Part shown: in pieces, positions 25,257 to 34,077 of the stretch | Layout of the letters: each line of letters opens with the position of its first letter | Numbering within the stretch: position 1 is the first letter of the stretch | DNA from: Balneolaceae bacterium | GTDB taxonomy: Bacteria; Bacteroidota; Rhodothermia; Balneolales; Balneolaceae | Assembly: GCA_006969905.1 (NCBI GenBank) | Contig: CP030887.1 | Coordinates: forward strand, 3,150,730 to 3,214,729 | Reading direction: 5' to 3' | Length of the DNA: 64,000 nucleotides | Position numbers and translations under genes: made by a program | The notes under the pieces: generated by a model | Database searches by the model: none | Told to the model about the DNA's origin: nothing | What the model saw: only the letters and a program-made list of their open reading frames with translations

Positions 25257-25736
25257 TTACAAATCTTCCAGGCAATTGTCAGGCCGTCGGGTATCTACAA
25301 TGGAAAATGCCTTCCATCCATCGGCTCCTTTAAAAAACTGGAAAGAGTTTACCCCGCAATGTGAAAAAGTTTCCCCACGATAGAAAGAATAGGGTACCCA
25401 GGCATGCCCCAAATTAGCATCTACCTTAATCTTTACATTGGCAATCCGTTCATCCCATACTTCATCATGAGGGGTACCTACTGCCTGCAAAAAACGATTT
25501 AATGAACCGTTAAAAAGTTGAAAATCCCCGTCACTGTTGCGGCCTATTGTCTGCATAATAGCATCTTTACGGAATGCACTGCTTACCATAGCACTGTCTC
25601 CGGCTCGCATTCCATCAAAGATAGTTTCTATGGCCTTCATTATGGCTTTTTCATCTTCTGATTGCCGGGCTTGCAGAGCCGGGCTACTCATCAGCAGAAC
25701 CAAAAAAAGAATTGTAAAGTGTTTAATTGATTTCAT
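25257..25736 (-). CDS. exported NTF2-like protein
   Basis: A 159-residue protein with a signal peptide (IKHFTILFLVLLMSSPALQA). The frame is open to 25784, but the ATG at 25736 starts directly at the signal sequence and is chosen. The mature part has the NTF2-like order: EKAIMKAIETIFDGMRAGDSAMV (first helix), FRKDAIMQTIG, then strands ending GWKAFSIVDTRRP. It is similar in plan to its downstream neighbour. The ligand or activity is unknown. Confidence 0.75.
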   Translation of the reverse strand: MKSIKHFTILFLVLLMSSPALQARQSEDEKAIMKAIETIFDGMRAGDSAMVSSAFRKDAIMQTIGRNSDGDFQLFNGSLNRFLQAVGTPHDEVWDERIANVKIKVDANLGHAWVPYSFYRGETFSHCGVNSFQFFKGADGWKAFSIVDTRRPDNCLEDL

Positions 25737-25825
25737 TCCCCAAGTGTTAATTGAATTTGGACGAATTAAACCAATTCTGACCACAGCTTTTGTTCAAGTT
25801 TGTAAAGCAGAGCCAAACTTTTTAA

Positions 25826-28102
25826 CTAATTCTCAACAACATCTAATTTCTGAGGCTTAAAATTGAATTCTAATCTAAAACCTTCCTGGGTTTTAGCAGT
25901 GTATATTGCCTCAAGCTGTGTTAGTTGTGCGTGGATAAGGGTTAACCCCAGGTTAACCGGTTTTTCGAAGTCTGCTGATGAATTAAATCCTACCCCATTA
26001 TCCTGGTACACAACATTCACATATCCCTGCTCAATAATAAGGTTTATATCAATAGTACCGCTATCCCTGCCCTCAAAAGCATATTTAAATGAGTTTGTGA
26101 TGAGTTCATTGAGAAGAAGGCCCAATGGAATGGCTTCATTGATGTTTAGCTTATAATCTGCAATATCGATATTGAAGGATATATCTTTGCTATGATCTTC
26201 CATTGATGATGTAATAGCCGGTATAAGCATTTCCAGGTACTTTTGAATGCTTACTGACGATAGATCAGGAGATTTGTACATAAGCTCGTGTACCATTGCA
26301 ATTGAGGTAATCCGGTTTATGCTTTCATCTAAAAGGGAACTCACTTCGACATCCCCGATATCCTTCTTTTGGAGCTGTAATAATCCTGATACAATAGCCA
26401 GGTTATTTTTTACCCTGTGATGTATCTCCGATAATAAAGTAGTTTTTTCCTGGAGCGATTTTTCAACAAACTGTTCATTTTTCTTTCTGTCGGTAATATC
26501 CTGGGTAATTCCCATTACTTTTTCCACTATTCTGTTCTCTCCGAAAATCGGCACAAATGAAGAGGTAAAATATCTCCCATTGGGAGTAGTAAATTCAAAT
26601 TCAGCAAACTTTCCGTTTAGTGTATCTTCAAATAATCTTTCTATTTCTTTTTGCTTCTCAGGTTCTGCCTTTTCTCCATAGGTTTCCCCAATAAACTCAT
26701 CCTCATTTTTTGCACCCATCATTTGTAAGCCCGCATTATTAATCGATATTATTTTTCGATCCACGCTCAATTCATGTATGCAAAACGGGGAATTAGAAAT
26801 AAGGGCTTTGTATCTTTTTTCACTTCTCTTCAGCTCTTGTTCAGCTTCTTTTTGCCCCGTTACATTTATAGCAAATACTGTCAGGCCTATTATAGCCCCA
26901 TCTTCTGATTTAATCGGAGAGTATCTGTTCTCCCAAAAAAGGCTATCATCAGGCGAATCGCTGAATACACGAATATCATCAAAAGATTCACCCTTTAGTA
27001 CACGGTCATAGTTGTGCTTTATCTCATTTTTAAGATCTCCGGATGGGAGAAAATCTAAAATACAGTCTCCTTTTTTAATATCTACCCCCCACAGAGATTT
27101 CATAACTTTTCTATGCGGTTCGTTAAAAGCCAAATAACGGTACTCTGTATCTAAAGAAAGTAGTATCAGGTTTTCCGGGCTTTCCAATATCGAAAGTAAA
27201 AGCTCAGAGCTTTTTCTGTAATCTTCTTTTGTTTTTGTTAACTGGGCTGTTTTTTTTGAAAGTAATTCCTGGAGCTCTTCCGGCTTTTTAAAAATTTTGG
27301 CAGATAAGTACCCAAAAACTATCCCTGTAATTGAAAAGAAACCAGTGATAAATAAAAAAGCCAGAAATGGTTTACTTTCATCCAGGATAGCTCCATATAA
27401 CTTCCAATCGCCTTCCGGGAATTGTATAGACTCATAAGAAACTAAATCTACCCCTTCTTTTACAGGGAGAAATTGCTCTACTTCAGAAGTATTGGGGTTT
27501 ACTTTTGATAACTGAAAGTAATATTCATCCCCCGAAAAATTATTGATCCCGGATTGCTCAATGAGCGTTTCAAAATAGATTATAACTGCCGAATACCCCC
27601 AAATTTCTCCTTTTATATTAACCGGTAAACGCCCGATTACAGCCAGTTCTCCTTGTTTCAATTCTAAGGGACCTGCAAAATATATGGAACCTATTTCAGA
27701 GGCTTTCAAAACTTCAGCGCTTACTTTGGGATCCGACAGGATATTATAACCGAGTACAGATTCATTCCCTTCAAGTGGGTATACATATTCAATAGTACCC
27801 CCACGAACCAGTTGCAATACATCAACATGTGAATTATTGTTAACCAGTTTACTTGCTACTTCTTCAAAGCCTTCAACTTCTCCGTGATGATTTACCGTAA
27901 GTGCAAGTGTTAAAGCCGCAGAGTAGCTATTCTTTACTGTTTGTTCCAGGTTTTTTTCAATTAGCTCAAGAACATCTTCCAGGTGTTCTGATTGTTCTTT
28001 TTCTATTACCTGGAAACGCAGATAACCCATGAACATCCCCAGCAGGATGACCAAAAAAGCTATTAAAACTCCTTTTGCTTTGTACCCTAACAAAAAGCTC
28101 AC
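25826..28102 (-). CDS. membrane sensor histidine kinase with CHASE-like and PAS domains
   Basis: A 758-residue kinase. It has a membrane helix (about 10-28), a periplasmic CHASE-like sensor (about 30-245), and a second helix (about 247-268). Two PAS domains follow (about 300-415 and 425-545), then a HisKA_2 dimerisation domain with EIHHRVKNNL (phospho-acceptor His561) and an HATPase domain (LLNELITNSFKYAF; DNGVGF). HisKA_2 kinases often use stand-alone or output-poor response regulators; none is next to it. The signal is unknown. Confidence 0.9.
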   Translation of the reverse strand: MSFLLGYKAKGVLIAFLVILLGMFMGYLRFQVIEKEQSEHLEDVLELIEKNLEQTVKNSYSAALTLALTVNHHGEVEGFEEVASKLVNNNSHVDVLQLVRGGTIEYVYPLEGNESVLGYNILSDPKVSAEVLKASEIGSIYFAGPLELKQGELAVIGRLPVNIKGEIWGYSAVIIYFETLIEQSGINNFSGDEYYFQLSKVNPNTSEVEQFLPVKEGVDLVSYESIQFPEGDWKLYGAILDESKPFLAFLFITGFFSITGIVFGYLSAKIFKKPEELQELLSKKTAQLTKTKEDYRKSSELLLSILESPENLILLSLDTEYRYLAFNEPHRKVMKSLWGVDIKKGDCILDFLPSGDLKNEIKHNYDRVLKGESFDDIRVFSDSPDDSLFWENRYSPIKSEDGAIIGLTVFAINVTGQKEAEQELKRSEKRYKALISNSPFCIHELSVDRKIISINNAGLQMMGAKNEDEFIGETYGEKAEPEKQKEIERLFEDTLNGKFAEFEFTTPNGRYFTSSFVPIFGENRIVEKVMGITQDITDRKKNEQFVEKSLQEKTTLLSEIHHRVKNNLAIVSGLLQLQKKDIGDVEVSSLLDESINRITSIAMVHELMYKSPDLSSVSIQKYLEMLIPAITSSMEDHSKDISFNIDIADYKLNINEAIPLGLLLNELITNSFKYAFEGRDSGTIDINLIIEQGYVNVVYQDNGVGFNSSADFEKPVNLGLTLIHAQLTQLEAIYTAKTQEGFRLEFNFKPQKLDVVEN

Positions 28103-28237
28103 GACAATTTTGAATTCAAGTCACTCATTCACTCCTTTGAACCCAAATATATGCTTTTAACAGCGTTAAACTAAATTTTAGTTATTTGGGTCACATTTAT
28201 ATTACCTGTCGTATTATCGACCCTCGGCTTGTGAAAC

Positions 28238-29218
28238 TTAACTGCTGATAATCGACTCAATATGATTTTCTTCTTCCTGGCTTAGTGTAAGGTTTTCCAG
28301 GGCCTTTAAATTGTCTTCTAATTGTTCAGTGTTTCTGATTCCAATAATTGTGGAAGTAACCTCAGGTTTTCGAAGATTCCATACCAATGCAAGTTGAGCC
28401 AGGCTTTGCCCTCTTTGTGAGGCAATCTCATTTAATGCCCTGATTTTGTCCAAGACCTGATCATTCAGAGAGTCCCCTTGTAAAAACCCTTTAGGGTCGG
28501 CGATCCTGGATTCCTTTGGCACACCATTTAAGTACTTATTGGTTAAAAGACCCTGTGCCAGGGGCGAAAATGTAATACAACCCATCCCTTCTTCCCGGAT
28601 TACATCAAATAAACCATGCTCAGGCTCCCGATGAAACATGTTGTATTTTTGCTGATGGATAATAACCGGGGTACCCATGCTTTTCAACATCTGGAAGGCT
28701 TCACGGGCCAATGCTGCCGGATAATTGGAGATACCTGCGTACAGTGCTTTGCCCGTACGGACAATTTGATCCAAAGCCCTCATACTCTCTTCAAGCGGGG
28801 TCTCATGATCAGGAACATGATGATAAAAAATATCTACATACTCCAGGCCCATACGCTTTAAGCTCTGATCCAAACTTGAAATAAGGTATTTGCGGGAACC
28901 ACCCCTTCCATAAGGCCCATCCCACATGTCAAAACCTGCCTTGGTAGAAATAACCAGTTCATCCCTGTAACCTGCTAAAGCTCCTTTAAGCGCTCTCCCG
29001 AATTGCTCCTCAGCGCTCCCATAAGGCGGGCCGTAATTATTAGCCAGATCAAAATGAGTAATTCCACTTTCAAAGGCTTTAATAAGCATTTCATCTACTT
29101 GTTTGGGTACGGCATCTCCCCCAAAGTTGTGCCATAGCCCTAATGCAAGAATGGGAAGTTTTAACCCGCTGTTTCCGCACTTTCTGTATTCTATCCGGTC
29201 ATATCTCGAAGAGTCCAT
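28238..29218 (-). CDS. aldo/keto reductase, YghZ/Gpr-like
   Basis: A 326-residue cytosolic NADPH-dependent reductase. The catalytic tetrad is visible as Asp57 and Tyr62 (FDLANNYG), Lys93 (STKAG) and His134 (FYHHVPD). The YGPPYGSAE and SLKRMGLEYVDIFYHH segments resemble E. coli YghZ, which reduces L-glyceraldehyde 3-phosphate and methylglyoxal. It is divergent from the radical SAM gene, sharing a 99-base promoter region. Confidence 0.9.
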   Translation of the reverse strand: MDSSRYDRIEYRKCGNSGLKLPILALGLWHNFGGDAVPKQVDEMLIKAFESGITHFDLANNYGPPYGSAEEQFGRALKGALAGYRDELVISTKAGFDMWDGPYGRGGSRKYLISSLDQSLKRMGLEYVDIFYHHVPDHETPLEESMRALDQIVRTGKALYAGISNYPAALAREAFQMLKSMGTPVIIHQQKYNMFHREPEHGLFDVIREEGMGCITFSPLAQGLLTNKYLNGVPKESRIADPKGFLQGDSLNDQVLDKIRALNEIASQRGQSLAQLALVWNLRKPEVTSTIIGIRNTEQLEDNLKALENLTLSQEEENHIESIISS

Positions 29219-29317
29219 ATATCAATATTTTTTTATCACAATAAATGGATTATACACACATTTTGTATAAACTTTGCATCGGTATCATTTCAAAATATAT
29301 TCATCTTCAGGGCACCC

Positions 29318-30280
29318 ATGATTTCTCTTAATGAGCAACGTATCTCCGAAAATTTTAAGTCGAGAGGTAAATTCGTTGACCTTACCACTACAGCTAAAAA
29401 CGAAGCTCGGGCTTTTGTTGAGTTAGAACAGCTAACTACCCTATGGTTTAATACAGGTACCCTTTGCAACCTTGCCTGTAAAAACTGCTACATCGAATCC
29501 TCTCCAACCAATGATGAACTGGTTTTTGTTAGTGAACAGGAAGTCCGGACTTTTTTGGATGAGATTATTGAACTAAACCTGAAAACTGAAAAAGTCGCTT
29601 TTACAGGGGGGGAACCTTTTCTCAATAAAGAGATGATCCCGATTCTTGAATTGAGCCTTTCCCGGGGTTTTGAAGTACTGGTACTTACCAATGCCTATCG
29701 GGCTATAGACCGCCATTTTGAAACCCTCAAAAGCTTCAATACAACATATCCCGGACAACTTAACCTGCGGGTTTCTTTAGATCATTATACAGCCGAAGAA
29801 CACGAAAAAGAACGGGGGGCGAAAACCTTTGATCGAACTCTTTCTACGATTCAAAAACTGGTGGATTGGGGATTTGATATAAGTATTGCCGGAAGAAGCC
29901 TGAAACATGAACCGCTGTTTGAAGCTTTGGAAGGCTATCAAACACTGTTAGATCAATCCGGGATTCCTCTCAAAATTGAGATGGATAAAAACATTGTGAT
30001 ATTCCCTGAAATGTCTCCTGAAAAAGATGTTCCTGAAATAACCACTGCCTGCTGGGATATCCTGAATGTATCTCCGTATGCCCAGATGTGTGCAAACGAA
30101 CGCATGGTAGTTAAAAGAAAAGGAAGTGAAAAACCAATTGTATTGCCTTGCACGCTCATCACCTATGACAGTGATTTTGAACTCGGGGATACATTGAAGG
30201 AATCTTTTAAACGGGTATACCTGAACCACCCCTACTGTGCGCAGTTTTGTGTATTGGGTGGGGCAAGTTGTTCTGTTTGA
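29318..30280 (+). CDS. radical SAM protein
   Basis: A 320-residue radical SAM enzyme. The [4Fe-4S] cluster motif is CNLACKNC (Cys50, Cys54, Cys57), and the SAM-binding GGEP motif is in FTGGEPFLN. The C-terminal part has further cysteines (TACWD, QMC, LPC, YCAQFC and ASC near the end), which could hold an auxiliary cluster. It resembles the small SPASM-like radical SAM proteins, but no peptide precursor is adjacent and the substrate is unknown. A perfect hairpin follows the stop. Confidence 0.88.
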   Translation: MISLNEQRISENFKSRGKFVDLTTTAKNEARAFVELEQLTTLWFNTGTLCNLACKNCYIESSPTNDELVFVSEQEVRTFLDEIIELNLKTEKVAFTGGEPFLNKEMIPILELSLSRGFEVLVLTNAYRAIDRHFETLKSFNTTYPGQLNLRVSLDHYTAEEHEKERGAKTFDRTLSTIQKLVDWGFDISIAGRSLKHEPLFEALEGYQTLLDQSGIPLKIEMDKNIVIFPEMSPEKDVPEITTACWDILNVSPYAQMCANERMVVKRKGSEKPIVLPCTLITYDSDFELGDTLKESFKRVYLNHPYCAQFCVLGGASCSV

Positions 30281-30288
30281 AAACGATA

Positions 30289-30310
30289 AACCTATAGATA
30301 GCTATAGGTT
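30289..30310. repeat. perfect hairpin after the radical SAM gene
   Basis: AACCTATAG (30289-30297) and CTATAGGTT (30302-30310) form a nine-pair stem with a four-base loop, starting eight bases after the radical SAM stop. It has no T-run, so it may be an mRNA 3-prime stabiliser or weak terminator. Confidence 0.5.
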
Positions 30311-30388
30311 GATCCCTCCAATCTTACTGACTAAATTTGCTTTACCATAATTCCTAAGAAAGATATTGTATTCATCTCAAATAATAAT

Positions 30389-30398
30389 AAAAGCGCTT
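30389..30398. promoter_or_regulatory. possible operator, AAAAGCGCTT
   Basis: Lies 48 bases upstream of the first gene of the copper-type operon. It shares the AAGCGCTT palindromic core with sites upstream of the glucan operon and the 3-hydroxybutyryl-CoA dehydrogenase gene. The regulator is unknown and chance occurrence is possible. Confidence 0.3.
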
Positions 30399-30445
30399 CT
30401 TTGGATTCACAAAAAATTCATACAGTAACCGTAGGTTGAATTTGA

Positions 30446-30916
30446 ATGAATTTTAGAAGTATATATCGAAAGTTTACTTCTATCCTGCTGTTGGCCGCTT
30501 TGGTATGGAATGTAGGAGGATGGTTAGGGATAGGGTTAGCCACCATTCACAATCATCATACTGATGGAGGACAACACTGCGAAGTTACTTTATGCTACTG
30601 TGAGGTGAAAGGCGATCAAAAGATATGCATGTGCCATCACCCGGAATTACATGCAGCTAAAGATCAAAGTGGCACTTCTGATCACGTGAACATGCACCAC
30701 GCTCAAAATTCTGAAATGAGTTTCTGTTTTTATACCCCTCCTCATCAGGATGCCGGTCAAGAGTTGATCGTGGTTATTTGGGACAAACTTAACACGATTA
30801 TAAATAACTCATCATTACTTCAAATCAACCCCGATGTATCTCCCGATTGGATAGACCCGAACATAGATTTGCTTTCCGGATATTCATGGGATTTGATCCG
30901 CCCGCCAATGGTATAG
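30446..30916 (+). CDS. His/Cys/Met-rich small exported protein of copper-type operon
   Basis: A 156-residue protein with an N-terminal hydrophobic signal or anchor (residues 12-33). It then has a dense metal-ligand region (HNHHTDGGQHC, CYCEV, CMCHHPELH, NMHHAQNSEM), with about a dozen histidines and seven cysteines within some 75 residues. The C-terminal half has few ligands. Such composition suits binding or delivery of copper or another soft metal in the periplasm. No named family was recognised. It is first in an operon with a Met-rich lipoprotein and an OprC-like receptor. Confidence 0.7.
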   Translation: MNFRSIYRKFTSILLLAALVWNVGGWLGIGLATIHNHHTDGGQHCEVTLCYCEVKGDQKICMCHHPELHAAKDQSGTSDHVNMHHAQNSEMSFCFYTPPHQDAGQELIVVIWDKLNTIINNSSLLQINPDVSPDWIDPNIDLLSGYSWDLIRPPMV

Positions 30917-30972
30917 TTTAGTTTTAAAGATTTATCGGATAACTAAACAACAAATTTATACCAATTACTACT

Positions 30973-31785
30973 ATGAAAAAACTATATCTGGTGCTTCGTA
31001 GCACAGCTATGCTTTCTATGCTATTACTATTAGTCGTGTCCTGTAAAGACACTGACTCCACTCCTGATCTGGAACTTATTCCTGTAAATTCAGTCACTGT
31101 TGATGGTGTCACTATTTCATTATTCGCGGAAAAGGAAATTGAAACAGGTGCCAATGACTTTTATTGGAAGGTTGAAGAAGGGAACAGTTCTTTAGAAATA
31201 CAAAGCTTTTCTATTACGCCTATGATGGAAATGGCTACAATGAGTCATTCAACTCCTTATAACGACCCTGCGCTTTTTGAAGAAAATAAAAGCTATTACC
31301 ACAATATGGCTGTATTCATTATGCCAAGCGGTGAAATGGGGAGTTGGACTATCTCTTTTGAAGTTGAAACCATGACAGGCAAAATGCTAACAGGTGAAAT
31401 GCCCATTGAAGTAAACTCTTCCTGGAAATTGACTAGTGTTAGAGATGCGAATAACAACAATAAGGTTTATTTCATAACCTGGTTGTCTCCTCAGAAACCC
31501 GTAAGCGGAAATAATGACCTGAAGTTCTTGGTTCATACACGTGAAACCATGATGTCTTTCCCTGCTGTAAGTGATGCGGAGCTTATCGTATATCCTTATA
31601 TGGATATGGGAGGCGGACAAGGTCATTCTACCGATTTCACCACTCCTGTTGCCAAAGGTAATGGTATGTATGAAGGAGATATTAACTACAGTATGAGCGG
31701 AGTCTGGACTACATCAGTTCAGGTTGTTATGGCTAATGATACACTGCCCGAGGCAATGTTCGAATATAGCGTGCTTGCAAAGTAG
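30973..31785 (+). CDS. Met/His-rich YtkA/FixH-like lipoprotein
   Basis: A 270-residue lipoprotein (lipobox VVSC, Cys24). Two beta-sandwich-like halves are visible. The first has FYWKVEEGNSSLEIQSFS followed by a methionine cluster (PMMEMATMSH) and MAVFIMPSGEMGSW. The second has FLVHTRETMMSF and PYMDMGGGQGHS. This spacing of Met/His is seen in YtkA-like or copper-chaperone folds. The likely role is periplasmic copper binding between the outer-membrane receptor and inner steps; this is inferred from the residues and neighbours, not from a named family match. Confidence 0.65.
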   Translation: MKKLYLVLRSTAMLSMLLLLVVSCKDTDSTPDLELIPVNSVTVDGVTISLFAEKEIETGANDFYWKVEEGNSSLEIQSFSITPMMEMATMSHSTPYNDPALFEENKSYYHNMAVFIMPSGEMGSWTISFEVETMTGKMLTGEMPIEVNSSWKLTSVRDANNNNKVYFITWLSPQKPVSGNNDLKFLVHTRETMMSFPAVSDAELIVYPYMDMGGGQGHSTDFTTPVAKGNGMYEGDINYSMSGVWTTSVQVVMANDTLPEAMFEYSVLAK

Positions 31786-31829
31786 AATGTTAAACTGCCC
31801 CGGTTATACCGGGGCTAATTCTTGGAACC

Positions 31830-34055
31830 ATGTACCGATTTTATACAACTTTGCTCGTATTTTTTGCTGCCTCTGCAGCTCTGGGGGCACAAAGCAAGAC
31901 ATTTACTCTGCTTGACCAAAACACTCATTTTCCAATAGTAAATGCCCATGTGTTAGATTCAACAGGAATGGTCATTACTACTACCGATGAGGCAGGGCTT
32001 TTTAGGGTAAACCCTGAAAGAAACAGTAGAATCACCATTAGGTCTATGGGCTATTTAAGTTCAACTTTTGAAACCGTTGATCTTGATGAAGTGATCTACC
32101 TTGTACCCATAGTTTTCAAAATGGATAAAGAGCTTATCATCGAAGGAAGTGAAGAAAAGAACAATATCCATACCTATCAACACCATGCAACTCACAAGGA
32201 TATGGATCGCTTTTTGGATGATATTGACGGAGTTTCTATGATTCAGCGAGGTGCTTTTGCCTGGGAACCGGCAGTACGGGGGCAAAGCGATCAACGTATG
32301 AACCTGGTTATTGACGGTATGGCTGTTTTTAAAGCTTGTGTGGATAAAATGGATCCTATCACCTCTTACGTGGAAGTAAATAATCTGTCAAAGATAAAAG
32401 TAGACAAAAGCGGATCCAACGTTGCAGAAAATGGAAATGGAAATGCTACCGTTAACATAATAACACAAAAAGCACGCTTCGAACCTTTTGAAATGAACCT
32501 GGAAACTACTTTCCAGGCCCCGAATCAATACCAGGCTTACAGGCTTCATGCCAGTGGTTCAGATTCCAGGAACATACATGCGCTACGTTTTTCGGGAAAC
32601 TACAAAAGTTCCGGCAACATACAGGCTGGTAACTCAAAAGAGATTGAGAATACACAGTTTGAGAAGCTTAATCTCAACTTATACTACCGTTACAATCTTG
32701 CATCAAATCATAGCCTGGAACTAAACTACATTACCGATAAAGCTTACGATGTAGGCTACCCTGCCCTTTTAATGGATGCCACCCGGGCACTTGCTGATAT
32801 TGGACGTTTACAGTTTAATTTTGCAGATAACCAGCAGGCTTTTCGCTTTACTACTGCTGTACTGTATGCTAATACTGTTCGTCATTCTATGGATGACTAT
32901 GGAAGAGATGTGGCAAGCCGTACGGTAATGCGCGGAATGTATATGCCAATGTATGGGGAAACCAGAACATTTGGTACCAAGCTTAATGGAGAAGCAAAAA
33001 TCATAAAGCATGATATGAAATGGTTCTTTGATGCTTTTACCTCTGAGGCTTTTGGGGATATGAAAATGGAAAGCCTTGATCCTTCCATAGCTGATATGCT
33101 GGTTTACAATATGGATGAAGTCCACACCCGAAATATTAGTCTTGGGCTGAGGCAACAATTACAGTTATCTCAAAAACTCAATCTTAAACTGGATAAAAGT
33201 GTACGGTTTAAATCGGTTCAAACAACCAGTGAGAGTTATGCTTCTTTTTTTGAAGGCTTGTATAACAGGAATCTCAGCCCGAGAAATCGGGTACTTTTAT
33301 CAGGTTCAGGGAGCTTGCTTTGGATGATTAATAACAACTGGAGCTTGTCTAATACACTGGTTTATTCTGAGCGTATGGGAAATCACATGGAGTTGTTCGG
33401 GCATTATGTATACAACTATACAGATGGTTTTTTCTATGATGGTAACCCATGGCTTGACACCGAACGAACCATCAACATAGACTTAAACAGCACCTGGAAA
33501 ACAGATGATCATTCGCTTTCATTTTCAGTATTTACTAAGCGCTTCTTCAATTATATAGATGGAATTGTTTTTGAGGATGTAAGCAATAACGATTTCCAGT
33601 TCAAGCAGTATGCTAATGTTGGAGGAGCTCTTATGATGGGAGGAGAACTGCGAACTATAAATAACATCCGTTCTAAGTTCAGGCTCGAAAACAGGGTCTC
33701 CTATCTGTACGCACAAAACATCGAACTGAATGAACCTCTTCCACTGATTCCCCCTCTGCATGGAAGTTTCTTGTTTACCTACACAAATCGTAATAGCCTG
33801 GTCGGTTTTGATCTTGATTGGGCTGCTTCCCAAAACAGGATAGCAACCATTTCATCTATTGAAGACAAAACAGATGGCTTTTTAATAGCAGGAATAAACT
33901 TTCAAAGAAAATGGCTGAATAATGACCTGGTTACCATCCTGGAGCTTAACAACTTAACCGATCACTACTACCATCAACATACCAGTATAGGTAATATCCC
34001 TCAGCAAGGATTTAATGTGATGTTGACATTGAGGTATAGGTATGGACAGAAATAA
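31830..34055 (+). CDS. TonB-dependent receptor, OprC-like copper type
   Basis: A 741-residue outer-membrane receptor. It has a signal peptide (1-20), a carboxypeptidase-like domain (about 24-95), a plug (about 110-215; VDGMAVFKACVDKMDP) and a long beta-barrel ending VMLTLRYRYGQK. Cys170 and Met174 form a CxxxM pair and His352 and Met354 an HxM pair. Pseudomonas OprC binds copper through exactly such CxxxM and HxM pairs, about 180 residues apart as here (182). The receptor should therefore take up copper with TonB energy. It is the third gene of the metal operon, and no TonB gene is in the window. Confidence 0.85.
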   Translation: MYRFYTTLLVFFAASAALGAQSKTFTLLDQNTHFPIVNAHVLDSTGMVITTTDEAGLFRVNPERNSRITIRSMGYLSSTFETVDLDEVIYLVPIVFKMDKELIIEGSEEKNNIHTYQHHATHKDMDRFLDDIDGVSMIQRGAFAWEPAVRGQSDQRMNLVIDGMAVFKACVDKMDPITSYVEVNNLSKIKVDKSGSNVAENGNGNATVNIITQKARFEPFEMNLETTFQAPNQYQAYRLHASGSDSRNIHALRFSGNYKSSGNIQAGNSKEIENTQFEKLNLNLYYRYNLASNHSLELNYITDKAYDVGYPALLMDATRALADIGRLQFNFADNQQAFRFTTAVLYANTVRHSMDDYGRDVASRTVMRGMYMPMYGETRTFGTKLNGEAKIIKHDMKWFFDAFTSEAFGDMKMESLDPSIADMLVYNMDEVHTRNISLGLRQQLQLSQKLNLKLDKSVRFKSVQTTSESYASFFEGLYNRNLSPRNRVLLSGSGSLLWMINNNWSLSNTLVYSERMGNHMELFGHYVYNYTDGFFYDGNPWLDTERTINIDLNSTWKTDDHSLSFSVFTKRFFNYIDGIVFEDVSNNDFQFKQYANVGGALMMGGELRTINNIRSKFRLENRVSYLYAQNIELNEPLPLIPPLHGSFLFTYTNRNSLVGFDLDWAASQNRIATISSIEDKTDGFLIAGINFQRKWLNNDLVTILELNNLTDHYYHQHTSIGNIPQQGFNVMLTLRYRYGQK

Positions 34056-34077
34056 CAAGGATTAAAAATGTTATTTA

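Noticed and set aside
30289-30310. Rho-independent terminator after the radical SAM gene
   Set aside because: The stem is perfect but AT-rich and lacks a following T-run, so it is listed only as a hairpin.
31830-34055. SusC-type receptor for the nearby glucan locus
   Set aside because: It is on the other strand, in a metal operon, has copper-ligand pairs and no SusD partner.
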